A stretch of DNA of 64,000 nucleotides from positions 30,353,044 to 30,417,043 of the forward strand of contig NC_049911.1 in the NCBI RefSeq assembly GCF_001411555.2. Direction: 5' to 3'. Shown in pieces: positions 25,698-39,750 of the stretch (positions within the stretch are counted from its first letter, which is position 1; the number at the start of each line of letters is the position of its first letter). Source of the stretch: Juglans regia. Its lineage: Eukaryota > Streptophyta > Magnoliopsida > Fagales > Juglandaceae. The position numbers and the translations under genes are program-made. The notes beneath the pieces were generated by a model. The model saw nothing but the letters and a program-made list of their open reading frames with translations, did no database searches and was not told the origin of the DNA.

Positions 25698-26520
25698 GTT
25701 TGACGATTTGCTCTGTCTCTGCTTCAATTGCTTTGATTTTTGTTCGCTCTCCGTACGTGTCATACAAAGAACATGTGCTAAATAAACAAAGTGAGATCGT
25801 TGGTGATCCTCTGCTTTTCAATTATAATGGTCGGAAGGCTTTAATGAATGTTTTTACCGTCAGATTCGCTTTACACGTACAGACACCATAGCTCATTGCC
25901 TCGTTTTTAATTTGACGGGTCGAGATAAAAATTATTAAAATATATTTTTTTAATGTTATTTTTATTTTAAAATTTAAAATTTAAAAAGATAAAATTATTT
26001 TTTTTATGAGAATTTAAAAAAATTATAATTATTAGATAAGATAAAAATAATTATGAAAATAAATGATTCCTATTTGTTGTGACTTGTGTGGTTCGATCTC
26101 TACGTAAGAGCTGATCTTCCTCTTCCTGGAGCCCTAATGAGGAATGTTTGAATTTTTGTTTTGTAAATTGCACTTAGAAGAATATAAATTTATTGTCTTC
26201 ATCTCCCACTGCACGGTAGGGAAAATTTAGGAAAAATATTCTCATTAGCCGATTCACATGTTCTACACCACACACCTAACATGGCAAACTTGATTCATGA
26301 ATTAAACATAAAACCTGAAATGTGGTGTAGAGGCTGCTGTATAGCAGTCCTCGATAAATTTATCGACTGGCAGAAGAGCGGCCAAAACTTATCAGTGGAA
26401 CCCAAATGAAAATCCACATCTATACACTAATGAGCAAAAAAAGAGTGAAAAAAAAAAAGCACAGGCCACAAACAAATAATAGTGCTTGCTATTACGTACA
26501 AAGCGTTAGTTTGGATTCAA
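25698..26520. other. Intergenic region between OPCL1-like and O-fucosyltransferase genes
   Basis: Holds the promoter and 5'UTR of the ligase gene and, on the right, the 3'UTR of the fucosyltransferase-like gene. A family A MITE copy (about 25915-26065) lies within. No other gene is seen. Confidence 0.5.
25915..26065. mobile_element. MITE-like repeat, family A copy (degenerate)
   Basis: Contains TAATGTTATTTTTATTTTAA, a GAGAATTTAAAAAAATTATA segment and AGATAAGATAAAAAT. It sits in the promoter region of the OPCL1-like gene, about 220 bases upstream of its ATG. Confidence 0.5.
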
Positions 26521-29500
26521 TTAAGGTTGACACATGCAATCAGGAGCGGGATATGTATATATGGATTGCTTCTCCTTTCTCAACCTGACCTGCCCTTGTC
26601 TACTTTTGTGTCCTTCCAGAACTGCTCGTTGGAACTCTGACCACTCCATGCTTTTATTCAGAAAGAGCTGGCCCAACAGTGCCATGTTTGGTCTTATTAT
26701 CTTCATGTTCAAGTAAGCTCGATGTCCCACCTGAATGATACAAGTAAAATTTCATTTGCTCCAGATTTTGATATATATATGGATAGGATAATTACACAAC
26801 AATCGATATTTTTCTAGTTATCGAGTATCTATCATATAGACCATTATTTTATATCATACACATAGGCTTGCTGCCATGCACTTACTATAACATGTAGACC
26901 ACTATAGCATATTTCAAACTTTCCCAGCCTGACACAACCATCTGGACTCGCTAGTACATATTATCAGTCCAACCAGCGGGTAAGAAACAGATGATTCTGA
27001 ACAATTTGACTTTACTAGTCTTTCTGAAGACAGAAAAGTTATTTGAAGAATACTTACCAAAGCATTGTGCATATTGCCCGGAGAAGCAGAAATAAAAATG
27101 TCACTCTGCATGCTCACATAATAATCAACTGCAGCTAACAAAGAAGCCTTGCCTTCAACCTTAGTCCGTTCCTCCACTGAGGAAAGGCTCTTCTTATCTT
27201 CCATTAGTGGAAATAATTGGCGCAAAGTTGAGATCCTTGCCTCTCCACCATAAACCTGAAAAATAAAAAAATCAAAATCATTGATCCAAATCTCAATCCC
27301 TAACACAAGACAATGGAATCCACTATTAATTGAGAACATATCTGACCAACCATATGCTTGGTTGTCAAATCATAGAAAGTCATTAATACTCCAATGAAAA
27401 TGTCATCAAAACCTTGTGGGAAGCAAGATAAAGACGAGTATTATTGTCAAAGCCCAAAGCTGCCAGCAGCAACCCAATCTCTTCTGGAGTCAATGGGCAA
27501 CGTCCCTGATTTCGCAACTCCTCATCAGTGAACTGAGAGTTCAGGACCCTTCCTTGCCAAATCACCTGCCGGTATGTTGCAAGAGCCAGTTTCTCAGCTT
27601 TACCCCCACCAAAATCACAAGCTGAATGAGCAGCCATATCCTGCATGGGGATTTTTATTTTTATTTTTATTTTGTGGGGATGAGTTGCATAAACAATATC
27701 AGCAGATACATATATCTAATTGATTAGACTCGTTTAAGTAAATTCAGTGTTTCTTTTACCCTTCACAAGTCGCTCAGCAAGATAGTTTGTGTAGATAAAA
27801 TTAGATCCAAAACAAGGCATGTTAGATGGTCTAGAAATATGGCTCCTGTGAGTTGTCCATTCTGGGGCTTATAATGTGCATTGGATCAACTAGCTGCTAC
27901 TGCGACCCCTAAATACCAATCTCAGAAACTTTCATTTGTACACATGGTTCAACACCAGCATTAGATCAAATGTATTGTTCATGGTTGACAAGGAAACTCT
28001 CAAGATTTTTAAGAAACCAAACAGCACAAGCCCCATGTCACCTTAAGATTTTTTGGCAAGTAAAAATTTTATTCATCATAATAGTAATAGGCGAAGCCCA
28101 TGTACACAGGAAGTATACCCCATGCCACCATAAGATACTAGTCCAAAGAACAAAAAGATAAAAAAATGAAATTAACTCTCAATAATTATTGCATAAAAGA
28201 AAATGAGAGCATACCTTATCAAAACGAAGATGTAATACAACAAATTTCCTGGCTTTCCCTTTTCCAATTCGATCTCGTTCCTCCAGTAGATATGCAGCCT
28301 GGTTTTTGTTGGGTGGGTTAAGGAGGCGATTGACAAGGGTGTCTCCCAATGCCCTGATATGAGGAACAAAGGCTAGCGCATGAAAGTTGACTTTACAACG
28401 TAGTCGCTGAATGTTTGTGGGCAAGTTGTCAAAAGTGAGTCGGTGAGAGAATGGGGCGATAGCAGCAATTCCATAACTGCGTCAATTGAGAAGCCTTCGA
28501 GGTAAGTAACACAAATTTGTAAATGTAATTCCTAATCATAAACCTAGAGTACTTGCAGGCAGTAGTATTAAAAAGTGCCAAAAAATATTTGGGTAATGCT
28601 GCATGCGCTACTTTCAGGTTGTCTATTGACTCTACAAATCTTAACCGAGTATTACATTTCCTGGAATGACATTCACAGGAACTTAAATCTTTCATTGGGG
28701 ATGAAAACTTCTTTGAATCCAAAATGCTTTTCGTGGTTCTGGCAAGAGTAATATAAACTTTTTGGATAATTGATATCTTAAGTCGATAAACGAGCAGAAA
28801 TTTGCAGCATTAAGTTAAACCGGAGCAATTTTAAATATAAAGAATAAGATCAAGTTACAGACCTCTGCAATATGGGCAAGACATTATCCAGATACCAGTT
28901 AGCAGAAGCATGAACAGGTGCTGTTTTAATTCTGGTGGCTCGAATGCCTGTAGCATAATACTCCCTTGTGCTCCAAGAAAATTCACCGGGCAGCTCTTTC
29001 GCTATAGAAACTTCATCGTGCAAGGCATCAATAAAGTGGTCAACATCAAATATTTCTGTGAATGAACTGCAACAAGCATACACAACTTGCATAAAATATA
29101 AATACCTTGTCTTTTTTTTTTTTTTTTTTGGGGTGCAATTACTGCAAGTATGTTTGCAAAGATAGTTTACTTATAAAATACCTTGAATCTTGCCATACAG
29201 GATTCACTTCGAGATGTGGAATCACTAGGGTTGCATTCAAGATTTTAGCAACAGCAACTGCATCACAGATCTTTAAGAAACAGGAAACAAAATAAAGTTA
29301 TACAGAAATATTCTACAAGGGCAACAATTAGCTGCATAGTTGCTACAAGAAATAGCATTTATTATATAAAGTTTCTCATTTTATCTCCAAAACACATCGT
29401 TACAGTATATAAATGGTTACTTACCCCCATTTTCTGCTGGTTCAATCCTCCATCAAGAAATACCTGAATATACCCTCGAGTTTTTTCCGGCACAGCTGCA

Positions 29501-30279
29501 AGACATTAATAAATGCAAGTACATAAAGACAGCATTCTTGTCACCAAAATATTGAAAATCCATTCTCTCCAAAAACTTCCTCACAGCACTTCATCTCATG
29601 CATAAAACCTATATAGTATATATGATGTACTTTCAGCCCTTACATGGTACATTTGTAGTCTCAGCACAAGGCTTCCATCCTTGGTTGGGCAAGGGCGACC
29701 AAAGTTTATTCTGTTGTCGAACTGACTAAAAGAATCAAACATTTTTTACCATTTACCAAAAGAATACCAAAAATGTATATGCATATACGTAGCAAGCACT
29801 TAGTTGAAACCTACTCACAGTTTGGCCCATTAAAGCGCCCTCTAGTAGATCCAAGTGCCTAGGTTTTGGGGCATTCCACTCCTGCCATGCAATGCATCAA
29901 TTTCGTCATGCATTTTTAACTAACTGTATAGAATTAATCATGGTTTGATTATGCTTAACACCAAATGATCATATTTAAGAATATATTTCCTAAGCAAATA
30001 AAGCAAATTATTAACTGAAAAAAAGAAGAGATTCAAAGCTAATTGGATAATTAATTACATTCAAGTTTATTCAATATACACTTTAATCTTGATAGCAATG
30101 ATACATTAATTAGAGAAACACAGATTGAAGTGAAACAAATAATCTGGGAGACGTACGGAGAACATGGAAGGCGAGGCACGGCCCAGTGGGCGGAACAGAT
30201 TGGGCAGGAAAACTGGCAAAAGGACCATGAAAAGCCCAGCAATAGCAGCTCTCTGAGATCCGCTGAAGTAGAGTTCCAT
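26521..30279 (-). CDS. O-fucosyltransferase family protein (GT106 / DUF246)
   Basis: Exons: 30279-30157, 29881-29819, 29710-29644, 29495-29425, 29270-29182, 29066-28863, 28476-28215, 27640-27413, 27255-27058, 26730-26521. They join in one frame to 505 codons (504 aa), the usual size for plant DUF246 proteins. Residues about 10-30 are hydrophobic (AAIAGLFMVLLPVFLP) and fit a type II Golgi membrane anchor. Family hallmarks in order: YIQVFLDGGLNQQKMGICDAV, IFDVDHFIDAL, the KFVVLHLRFDKDMAAHSACDF block with the nucleotide-sugar-binding HLRFD, YGGEARIST, and DIFISASPGNMHNAL near the C-terminus. The end, YTYPAPDCMC, is also typical. Members transfer fucose or rhamnose to proteins or cell-wall glycans; the exact substrate cannot be told from sequence. 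The start is the first ATG preceding the membrane anchor. Confidence 0.93.
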
Positions 30280-30434
30280 TGGGAGTACTTTTGGGCGAGA
30301 AGAAAAGTAATCGGTTCGTCGATGGCAGAAACCCTAACCCTAGACTTCCAGTCTGAACTTGGAAGCCAAGTTAGCGTCGGGAGGTGGCAAAAAGCGTGAA
30401 TTGACTCAGGAGGTGTCCCCGTCGATGGAAATGG

Positions 30435-30440
30435 CACGTG
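30435..30440. promoter_or_regulatory. G-box CACGTG upstream of the O-fucosyltransferase gene
   Basis: The palindrome CACGTG, in the context GGCACGTGTC, lies 156 bases upstream of the ATG at 30279. This is the classic bZIP/bHLH binding core. Use in vivo is unproven, and it may fall inside the 5'UTR. Confidence 0.4.
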
Positions 30441-30914
30441 TCGAGGGGGTTGCTTCTCTCATGCGAATAGTGGACATTTCTCTTTTTGGCAATGGGCTGT
30501 GATGCCCATCAGCCGGAAGTCGCAATACACATTTCATAATTTATTTTTTTATTTTTATTTTTTATTTATTTTTTTTTTCACCGTAACACGTTAGGTATGC
30601 TGAGGTTTCTTCACACAGTAGTGTGTGAAGAAGATTTATTCTTTTGACAATTGTATTTTTTTAAATATTTTTAATTATTAATATAAAAAATATATAAATT
30701 TGTTAATAGTCAGTTTCTTTGTCAAGTAAAAATAATTAAAATACAAGAAGATCACATTTGATTTGGGGGCATATTCAAGCATTTTCCTTCTTTTTTTTTT
30801 TTTTTACCATCAAGATTCAACTCCATCCACCACGACACAAGTGGACATTTCCCTTAGTTTATCATTTTTTATAAATAAATTATAAAGTTTGCGAATCCTA
30901 TCTCCTTGTGGGCT

Positions 30915-31115
30915 GGTTTGCTTTCAAGATTAAAATTTAAAATTTTAAAAACTTCTCATCTCATCATTACAATTTTTTTAAATTTTCACACAAAATAAAA
31001 TAAACAATTCAATTTTTTCAAATCTCAAAATAAAATTAAAAATAAAAAATAATTTTTAATAATATTTTATTTAATTTTTTAATTTTAATCTCAACTTATC
31101 TTATCTACGAGACCC
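30915..31115. mobile_element. MITE-like repeat, family A copy
   Basis: Reverse orientation: TCATCTCATCATTACAATTT, TTCACACAAAATAAAATAAA, CAATTCAATTTTTTCAAATC, TAATAATATTTTATTTAATT, TCTCAACTTATCTTATCT. It is well preserved. Confidence 0.7.
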
Positions 31116-31309
31116 TAATTGAAGCCAATTCACAGCTTTTTGCTCATTTATCGTGGAGATTAGAATCGTAAAAGGACTGTTAAAAGAGAATATATTTTTT
31201 TTCCCTCGTATGGGTATGTAAATGAATTGAGCCACTTTGTGCAAAAGGGGTCATTATATGCTCACGTTTTAATGTATCCATAATTCATATTAGCTTCGTT
31301 TATTTAAAT

Positions 31310-31310
<1 letters not shown>

Positions 31311-31346
<36 letters not shown>
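31311..31346. repeat. (AG)18 microsatellite
   Basis: An uninterrupted AG dinucleotide run of 36 bases in the intergenic region. It is likely polymorphic. Confidence 0.95.
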
Positions 31347-31350
<4 letters not shown>

Positions 31351-31645
31351 TTCCTTCAAAAGTTAAGAGATCGTCGATTAATTACTGATTTTCCAATCAA
31401 AAGACTACCTGAGCATTTTTCCATCGGTCCGTCCATCCATACACCAGCAACATTCAATAACCACAACACTATTCACAGTGTCATATTTCATTCCTCGAGC
31501 AAGAAAGAAGAAAGAGGATAAAAGGAACGAACCATTAATCTCCAGTCCTACTTACAAGGGGAAAGGTTTTGATGGGATCTTCCCCCAGAGAGTGCAAGAT
31601 TTCATGCCCTTTCAGTGGTGGTGCAAGTCAGACCCATTTTGTAGC

Positions 31646-34600
31646 TCACTGCCCACATGATTCTGCAACATGATCATCACCAGTCATCGGTGCATTTTCA
31701 TCCTCAGGTGGTGTCAGCCGCGGCTTTTTTGCAGCTCTTTGCCCACATGACTCTGCAACCTGATCATCAGCATTCTTCGGCACATTATCACAAGCAACCT
31801 CCCTATTATCTATAATATCAGAATCTTGAAGCACAGAGACGGGATTTTCTGGATTGGTGGGCACCTGATCACTATCCCCATTACCGTCACACATCTTATC
31901 AGGGTAGTCTTGGAAACCTTCAACAGCAGAGGCGTCCAGCAACATGTTAGCTGCAGAAACAGAAACAGAAACAAGGCTTTCTGTCAAACACTCCATGTTA
32001 TCTGTTGATGGAGGTCTTCCTTCATTTGTTTCTTCATTCTGACTGGTACCCACATCTTCTCCAACTGGGAGATTTTCAATGATCCCTATGTCTGAATCAT
32101 CAGAGCCACAGTTTGATGTTTCCGGGGATGATTCAAGATTGTCGCGCTCTTCTTGCACAGAGATCCCCAAGCTATAAGAAGTTTCACCTCTAAAAGCTCT
32201 CGATGAATATGGAACACTATGTGCTTGGGGTGTCATGCCAACTATTTGCTGAAAGCCACCATCACCGGAAGGCAAAAACACAAAGCGGTCACCATTTTCT
32301 GCATCATCCTAGGATGTCAAAAAAAAAAACAAGGCATTAGAAGTGCAATTACTGCAGTTGGTTTCAAAAGAACTTAGAATCACAGTATTTATTAGCTTCA
32401 TTCCGTGGCTTAACATAACACAAAATAGGCACAAATAGAAATTATTCCAAAGTATGGCATAGCATAAGAGTGGGAAAATTCTAAATTGGTTTACGTGTTA
32501 TCAACAGACACTGCTGTTTCCAAGCTAAACAACTCCACATAACACGTAGCTAGCTTTTCTTGTTACAAACCCGTGAGGAGAGAGACAACTCACCGCTGCC
32601 TAATCCGGCACAGACCTCGTCACCGGGCTCAGGCGGTTTCGCCATGGCTTTCCGGCTCCTAGTGACCAGTTTCCTTCCGGGTCAATCGGTTTTTCAACCC
32701 AAAGGACCTGCATTGGTTTTGGGCTGCGGAACCTCGTCGGTGGAAACAGCTGCTGCATCCTCAGGATCTCGTTGGAGAACAGATCCCCATTGGGAATTTG
32801 TAGCAGGGCATGTTTCGGTAGTTCTCTGCGTGAGTGTTCCTCTATTTTCTTATGGGTTAATTTCTTTTTTACACAGTAGTTATCAGTAGATAGCAGGACT
32901 AGGATTGTGCTAGGGTCGCCGATGGTGGCTGCCGAGGCTTCCCTGGTTGGGGGGAACCCTCCTGCAGGCCACCGATCCTTTGTTGAACTGCTCCAAATCA
33001 CTCCTCAGCCTCTCCCAGAGGTTGAGATAGTGATGAGACCTCCAAGAACCATCGATGGAGAGCTTTGTTTTCTATTCTCTCGGGAAGAGATCGACAAAAC
33101 GGCTTCATCCTTTCGGTTCTCCATGGTCATCAAGTTCCTCCGTAAGAGGCTTTCTTTAGACACGATAAGAGCTTTTACCCGAGCAAGATGGGGTCTTTTT
33201 GGTACATGTATGGTTTCCTCTATGAGGAGATTTCGTAATGTCTTCGTGAGGATGACAAATGAAGAAGACTTTAACAATGCTTTTTTGAGAGAGTCTTAAG
33301 AGATGGAAGGGGTTCCTAACCGTGCGTTCCAATGGACTCCAGATTTCAACGAGGACTACGAACCCCCTTTGATCCCTGTTTGGGTTTTTCTACCAGGCTT
33401 GTTGCCGCATTTTTACCACAACTCGATGCTCAAGATCCTCACGGCAGGTATTGGAACATTTATTAGACGGGATAATGCTACAAAATGTGTCACACACACT
33501 GATGGGGCAAGAGTCTATGTGGAAATGGATGCTTCCAAGTCACCGCTTCAATCATTTTGGATTGGCCACCCAGGAAGGCCATCGAGTCGTTTGCAAGAAG
33601 TGATCTATGAGACCTTGCCAACCTATTGCAATAAATGCAACCAACAGGGTCACAATCATTCCACTTGTAGGAAAAAGGGACAGAACCTGAAAAAAACAGA
33701 GGATGGGGAAGTCCAAAAACGTACCCAGCCGAAATACCGCATCAAAAACAACGACAAAAATCTGCAAAAGGAGAAAGGAGGGGGGAAGGATAAAGATCTC
33801 CCTCTAGAGCAAGAAGGGGCCTTGGTTATTTTTTTCGGAAGATGCAGGAAAGCTCTTAACCCAGATTGAGGAACAAGCACAATTGTGCCAGGCTGATAAT
33901 CAGGAGCTTAAGGAGACAGAGAGGCCATCCGAAGATTCAGGTCAAGGACAGGACAATTCTAGTATTGAGGTTCAGATGAAGCCTCTTTCCCCTCTACGCT
34001 TGCACTTGAAGACTTGATTGTTGAGGACACAGGGAAAATATTATATGAGCAGAGAGCCCACAAATTGTCAAATCTACTTATGGGAGTTGGCACTTCTTAC
34101 ATGAGATTGAGGAAAATTATTAAACAATTTAATCCTAATATCATAGCCTTGGTTGAACCTTTTTTGTTGGAGGATAGAATCCCGTCATTTTTAGGTAAAT
34201 TCAGTTGCAATTTTTTTGTTACAAATGAAGTTCATGGAGGTAAAATTTGGCTGTTGTGGAACTCGTCGATTTCGATACAATGGGTGATAGGGTCTAATTA
34301 GTTTATTACAGTAAAAGTAGAGAAGAGTGATCATGTGTTTCTTCTGTCTATTATATATGCGAAGTGTAGCCGAGTTGAAAGAAGAGAGCTTTGGGCGGAC
34401 TTAGAGACAACGAGGACTGCTAGTATTCCATGGGTTTTCTGCGGGGATTTCAACATCATTAAAGATGACTCAGAAAGAAGAGGTGGTCGTCCACGTCCTT
34501 TTGCAGCCATGGAAGAGTTCAATCAGTGTATTCAAACCTGTGGCCTGATAGACGTGCTCCAAAGGCCGGAAAATGACCTGGTGCAATGGTCAAGGTGGAT

Positions 34601-37600
34601 TAGCTCGCAGATGGGCCGAGTTAGATAGATGTTTTTTAATACTAATTTTCTTAATTCTTTCTCTAATTTTTCTTATCGGTTTTGGCGCACACAATGTCGG
34701 ATCATTCCCCTTTGGTTATCCAGACGGGGGAGGATCTTTTCAGGTATGGTCCTTAGCCCTTTTCGCTTCCAGTATATGTGGACTGATCATATGGATTTCT
34801 ATAGTTTTGTGGAAGGGGTGTGGAAGCGTGAGAGTCTTGGTCATGGTTTATTTAACTTATCCTCTAAATTAAAAAGGGTCAAGGTGGCTTTAAAAGAGGG
34901 GAATAAAAGTGTCTTTGGTAAGACTAACGTCATAATCAAAGACTTAGAAGCTTGTATAGAGAACTTGGAAACCCGTCTTCAAGTCTCTTCACGTCTCCTT
35001 TAATGTCGAGGATGATAATGATCTCTTAACTTCTAAGGCCTTGTTTGCATTCAAAATCCACCTCAACTTATCTCATCTCATCATTATAATTTTTCTAAAT
35101 TTTCACACAAAATATAATAAACAATTCAACTTTTTCAAATATCAAAACAACTTTCCTAAATTTTCACACAAAATATAATAAATAATTCAATTTTTATTCT
35201 ACTATTCACAAACCATCTCAACTCATCTCTGAATCCAAACCACTCCTAAGTTAGAACTTTTAACCTGGATGGGTAGAGAAGACACTAGGCTCGCCAAGAA
35301 GAGCTGGCTGAAAGTTGGAGACCAGAATTCTAAATTCTTTCATGCTTACTTGAAGGCCAAACATCATAAAAGAATCCAGGAGATGTGTTTGTCAGATGGC
35401 ACTGTCTTACAGTCCCCTTTTGACATTCATAAAGCAGCTGTAGATTATTTTCAGAAGTTTTTGGGCCAGAGTAGTTCTCGTATTCTGCCGAACTTGAGTG
35501 ACCTGACCTCTGTTGTTATTACTAATGAGGATAACTTGGCCATTGGTAGAGCTCCTTCCATTGAGGAAGTAAAGGAGGCCAGATGGTTTTGGTTCCGGCT
35601 TCTTCAGGGTTTGTTGGGACTTGGTCAAAGATAATCTTCTTTCAGCCATTATTGATTTTTTCCACAACCACATGCTCCCTAAAAGCTACACTGCTTCTTA
35701 TATTGTGTTAATTCCTAAGGTGGACAAGCCTTCTGATTTTGGTAAATTTCGACATATTAGCCTGTGTTCCATGGTTTATAAGATTTGCTCTAAAATTATC
35801 GTGGCTCGCATGACTAGTTTGCTTCCAAAAATGATTTTGCAGGAACAAGGGGCCTTTATACCAGGCCGTAGTATTTTTGAGAATATTAGTTTAACTCAGG
35901 AAATGATCCATTCTATCCATAGGAAGTCCATTGGGGGCAATGTTCTGGTTAAGCTTGATATGTCTAAGGCTTATGATCGAGTGGATTGGAATTTCTTATT
36001 ACATGTCTTTGATCAACTTTGGGTTCTCCTCTAATGTTTGTGACCTGCTTAATTCTTGTATATCCTCGCCGTGGTATTCTGTAATGATGAATGGGACTCC
36101 TAAGGGCATCTTTAAAGAAGAACGGGGCCTAAGGCAAGGTGACCCTCTATCTCCTTACCTATTCATAATCATGCAAAAGGTGCTCTCTCATCTCATTAAG
36201 AAATCCTTCAAGGCAGGTAAAATGGGTCAATTTGCTCAAGTTAGAGGGACCACCCTTATCTCTCACCTTATGTATGCCGATGATATAGTTATCTTTGCTA
36301 ATGGTGGGAAGAGAACTAAGAGAGGTTTGATGAAGATTTTGAACAAATATGAGACTTGGACTGGTCAAGTGCTTCATAAAGAGAAGAGTGCCATTTTCTT
36401 CTCTAAGAAAATTCCGGTCTCTAGGAAACATTTTCTCCTTTGCCTTACTGGATTTACTGAGGGTTCATTTCCTTTTAAGTACCCGGGGGTGCCTATAGTG
36501 GATGGCAGGCTGAAGGCTTGTGACTTTGGTGAATTGCTGGGCAAAGTGAATACGAAGATCACGGGCTAGAAGATGAAAATACTATCTGTTGGTGGTAGAA
36601 CCATTCTTTTGCGTCATGTTTTATCTAGTATGGCCATCCATCTTCTTGCTGTATTAGATTTTTCCAAAGTGGCGATCCTAAGCTTGAATAAGCATTTGAG
36701 CTCCTTCTTTTGGGGTGAATCTGGAGGCAAGAGTCATAGGAAATGGATCTCCTGCAAGCACATCTGTACTCCCACGGATGAAGGTGGATTGGGTATTAGA
36801 GACTTTGGGATGTACAAAGAGTTTTACACATGAAACTTGCCTAGAATCTTATTAAGGGCAACTCTCTTTGGGTGGATTTCTTCAATCAAAGGTAAATATG
36901 TTAAAGGAAACAATTTGTCCCTCCTGAAGCCTACAAAAGGGACCTGCTTTTGGAAATCGATTGTCTGTAGTTTCCCAGAGGTGTTAAATAGTTTCAAATG
37001 GGTTGTGAAATAGGGCAATATCTCCTTCTGGTATGACAATTGGGATGAAGGAGGTCCTCTCAATGGTCAATTTCTTGTGTCTACTCTCCCTTTGATTAAG
37101 ATAAATGAGTGTCGCATTGAGAATGGGTGGGATATCTCTATTCTGAATAGATTAGTAGGACATCAGAAAGCCAAGAATTTGTATGATTTTTTGGCTAGAC
37201 GAAAGGAGGGTCAAGATGTGCTTGTTTGGTTGAAAGATACGGAGGACAATTTCACTACTAAGAGCGCTTGAGACTGTATTAGGGTCCGGGCACCCCCATT
37301 ACCTTGGGCTCAGTGGATATGGCATACTAATCTCCCTAAGAAAATTGTCATCATGATGTGGAAGGCTGCCAATAATTGCCTCAGTGTTGATGAGAATAGT
37401 AAGAGGGTGAGTGTCTCTATGGCTTCCAAATGTAATTGCTGTCAAAAGGGTCATATTGAGGACTTGAACCATGTGCTCTGCACGGGGGATTTTGCTAGAC
37501 ACATTTGGCATCTAGCGGCCACTCAATTAGGAGTTCATATTGCCTCTTTCCACACTTGGAAGGAACAAACCAATTTATGGTTTCGCCGTGCGGGTAGGTC

Positions 37601-39719
37601 TTCACAGGTTAGAATTATTTTTGGCCTTCTCCCTTCTACTATAATCTGAAAACTTTGGGAGAGGCGTTGTAAAGCTAGGTATGAGGATAAGGTTAATACG
37701 GCAGAGTCGGTCTGACACACTATTAAATTATGGCTCTGTCGCATCATGGACCAGATAATGAAAGTGTCTTCTGTTTCTACCCACGATATTGATATTTTGA
37801 ATAGACTGGATATCTCAGTTTTGTTTTCTAAGCCGAATAGGCTTCGGCCTCAACAGGGCTGAGTTAAGCTCAATACTGATGGTAGCAGCTTCAGAACCCA
37901 AGTGCTTCTGGTGCGGGGGGTGTTATTCGAGATGATAATGGTAGGTTACTTCTGGCTTACTCTGTTTCCCTGGGACTGGGGACTAATAATTTTGTCGAAA
38001 TCAGTAGCTTATTGGAAGGAGTTTGTAGGTGTCACGCTCTTAGGTTTTATCATGTTCAAATAGAGACTAACTCTCAACTGGTGGTTAATTGGATTACTAA
38101 GGATAATTGTCCTATCTAGTATTTAGAAGATTTCTAGGATGACTTACATGAATATCCTAATAGCCTGGAATATACCGTGAATCATATTTTTCGTGAAGGA
38201 AATGTTGTGGTTGATTTTCTAGCTATGGTCTGAAAATCATACTTTGCCTAATCCATTGAGGGGTCTACTCTGCATGGATAAATTAGGTATGCCCTACTTG
38301 AGGGTCTCGTAAGGTATTGTGCCTGGTAAGTTTCACTTGATTTGTTTCTCTTTTCTTGTGAGTTTGTTTTTCTTGCAAGTTACCACATCTTTGGTGTGTT
38401 CTGACTTAAATTAAACGTCTTTCTTTTGTCCGTGTCCTTGGACTATATGAATATAATGGTTTTGATGTCTGGGTTCTGAATTTCATAGATTATATGTATC
38501 TCTCAGGTGTCGTATTTGTAACCACTGTTTTCCTCCGCCATAAGTGAAGGCAGTCAATAAAATTTGGGGTACAAAAAAACTCCACATAACACACTCAGAA
38601 AAGACATACAAATACACATGATGAAGCAACATCTAGAAACACTGGATGCATAAGAAGTGGAATGACCAACATTTAGTAAAATAAAAAGAAACAAAGAATA
38701 AACCTTAATACCTCTGATGGTGATATAGCACCGTTGAGTCGGTAATAAGACGACGGATGGTCAAAAGATGAATATTGTCCGAGTAAGGATCCTGCAGTGG
38801 CACCTGACTCGAGGAACTCTTTGAGTACCAAGCCTGAGTTGTTAACACACTGGGAACTCATAGAAGATGCTGATAGTAGAGTCATTTCCAGACCTGGTTG
38901 AGCTTGACAACTAGAAATATTGTCTTGGTGATCAGTTGAAGGACTGCCTCTCCCAGAAAGAAACTCCAGACAAGTTTCATTCTTATTGTTCACTGGAAAT
39001 TCAGGGGGTGCTTCTTCATCACTGCAAGCAGCTGAAGAGACTTCGGGAGAACTTTTAAGGAGTCCAAATATTAACCTCTGGATAAGAGTTCGCTTGAGGG
39101 AAGCCTCAGCAGGCGAAAACCAATTCACATTAAGCTGGGAAAAGAAATATAATTTTGCATTATTATTATTTTTTTGTTGGCACCAGGTGTCTGAGAACAG
39201 TGTCCCAACTAAACCTGAGAAATGTTACAAATTCAATTTTCAAATTAAAGGAAATTCAGGAAAGTGGGCTCAGGACTTCAGGGTGCTTAGGTTTCAAAGA
39301 AAAGTCAATTTAAACAAAAGTTCAAAAACTCGAAACTTCTCTTTGATGGAAGTTAACTCCAAAAATTATTTTTTTTTTATAAGTAGTTAACTCCAAAAAA
39401 TTATAAAGCTTACACAATTAAAAAAATGCAAAATGTCAGCATTTTGTTCAATATCTTTTCAGAAGTCACTCACCAAGATCATATTCAAGAAACTAAAAAA
39501 CCGGGAAAAAAAAAGATTAAGATGTTCATGAGGAACCAGACTTACAAACTTGGAGGGATTTATTATTTTGAATGGACTGAAATTATCAGGAGCTTCAGCC
39601 AAAAAGAGCTCCAGATAGTGGAGCAAAAACAGACCACAATCAAATGAATTCTCCTGCTGTGGCAGCTGACATGGAATGAAATGGAAAAATGTCAGAAGAT
39701 TACGAGAATACACACCAAG

Positions 39720-39750
<31 letters not shown>

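Larger units (their letters stand above)
30280..31645. other. Intergenic region between O-fucosyltransferase and ULP2-like genes
   Basis: Left part is the fucosyltransferase promoter. The middle holds a family A MITE (30915-31115), and the right part an (AG)18 microsatellite and the 3'UTR of the SUMO protease gene. No coding sequence is seen. Confidence 0.5.
32546..38577 (+). mobile_element. Full-length LINE (non-LTR retrotransposon) in the last intron of the ULP2-like gene
   Basis: 6032 bases flanked by perfect 15-base duplications and ending in a short A-run (38573-38577 plus duplicated bases), inserted antisense to the host gene. It contains a 5' region, ORF1 with DUF4283-like and CCHC parts, and ORF2 with endonuclease, reverse transcriptase, a C-terminal Cys/His cluster and an RNase H-like tail. 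Nonsense and frameshift mutations plus a nested MITE make it inactive. The intact duplication and full length suggest a fairly recent insertion, but the mutation load argues it is not new. Confidence 0.93.

Noticed and set aside
24685..25703. Several plus-strand frames of 60-95 codons over 24685-25703
   Set aside because: Antisense shadows of the GC-richer first exon of the OPCL1-like gene; no known domain.
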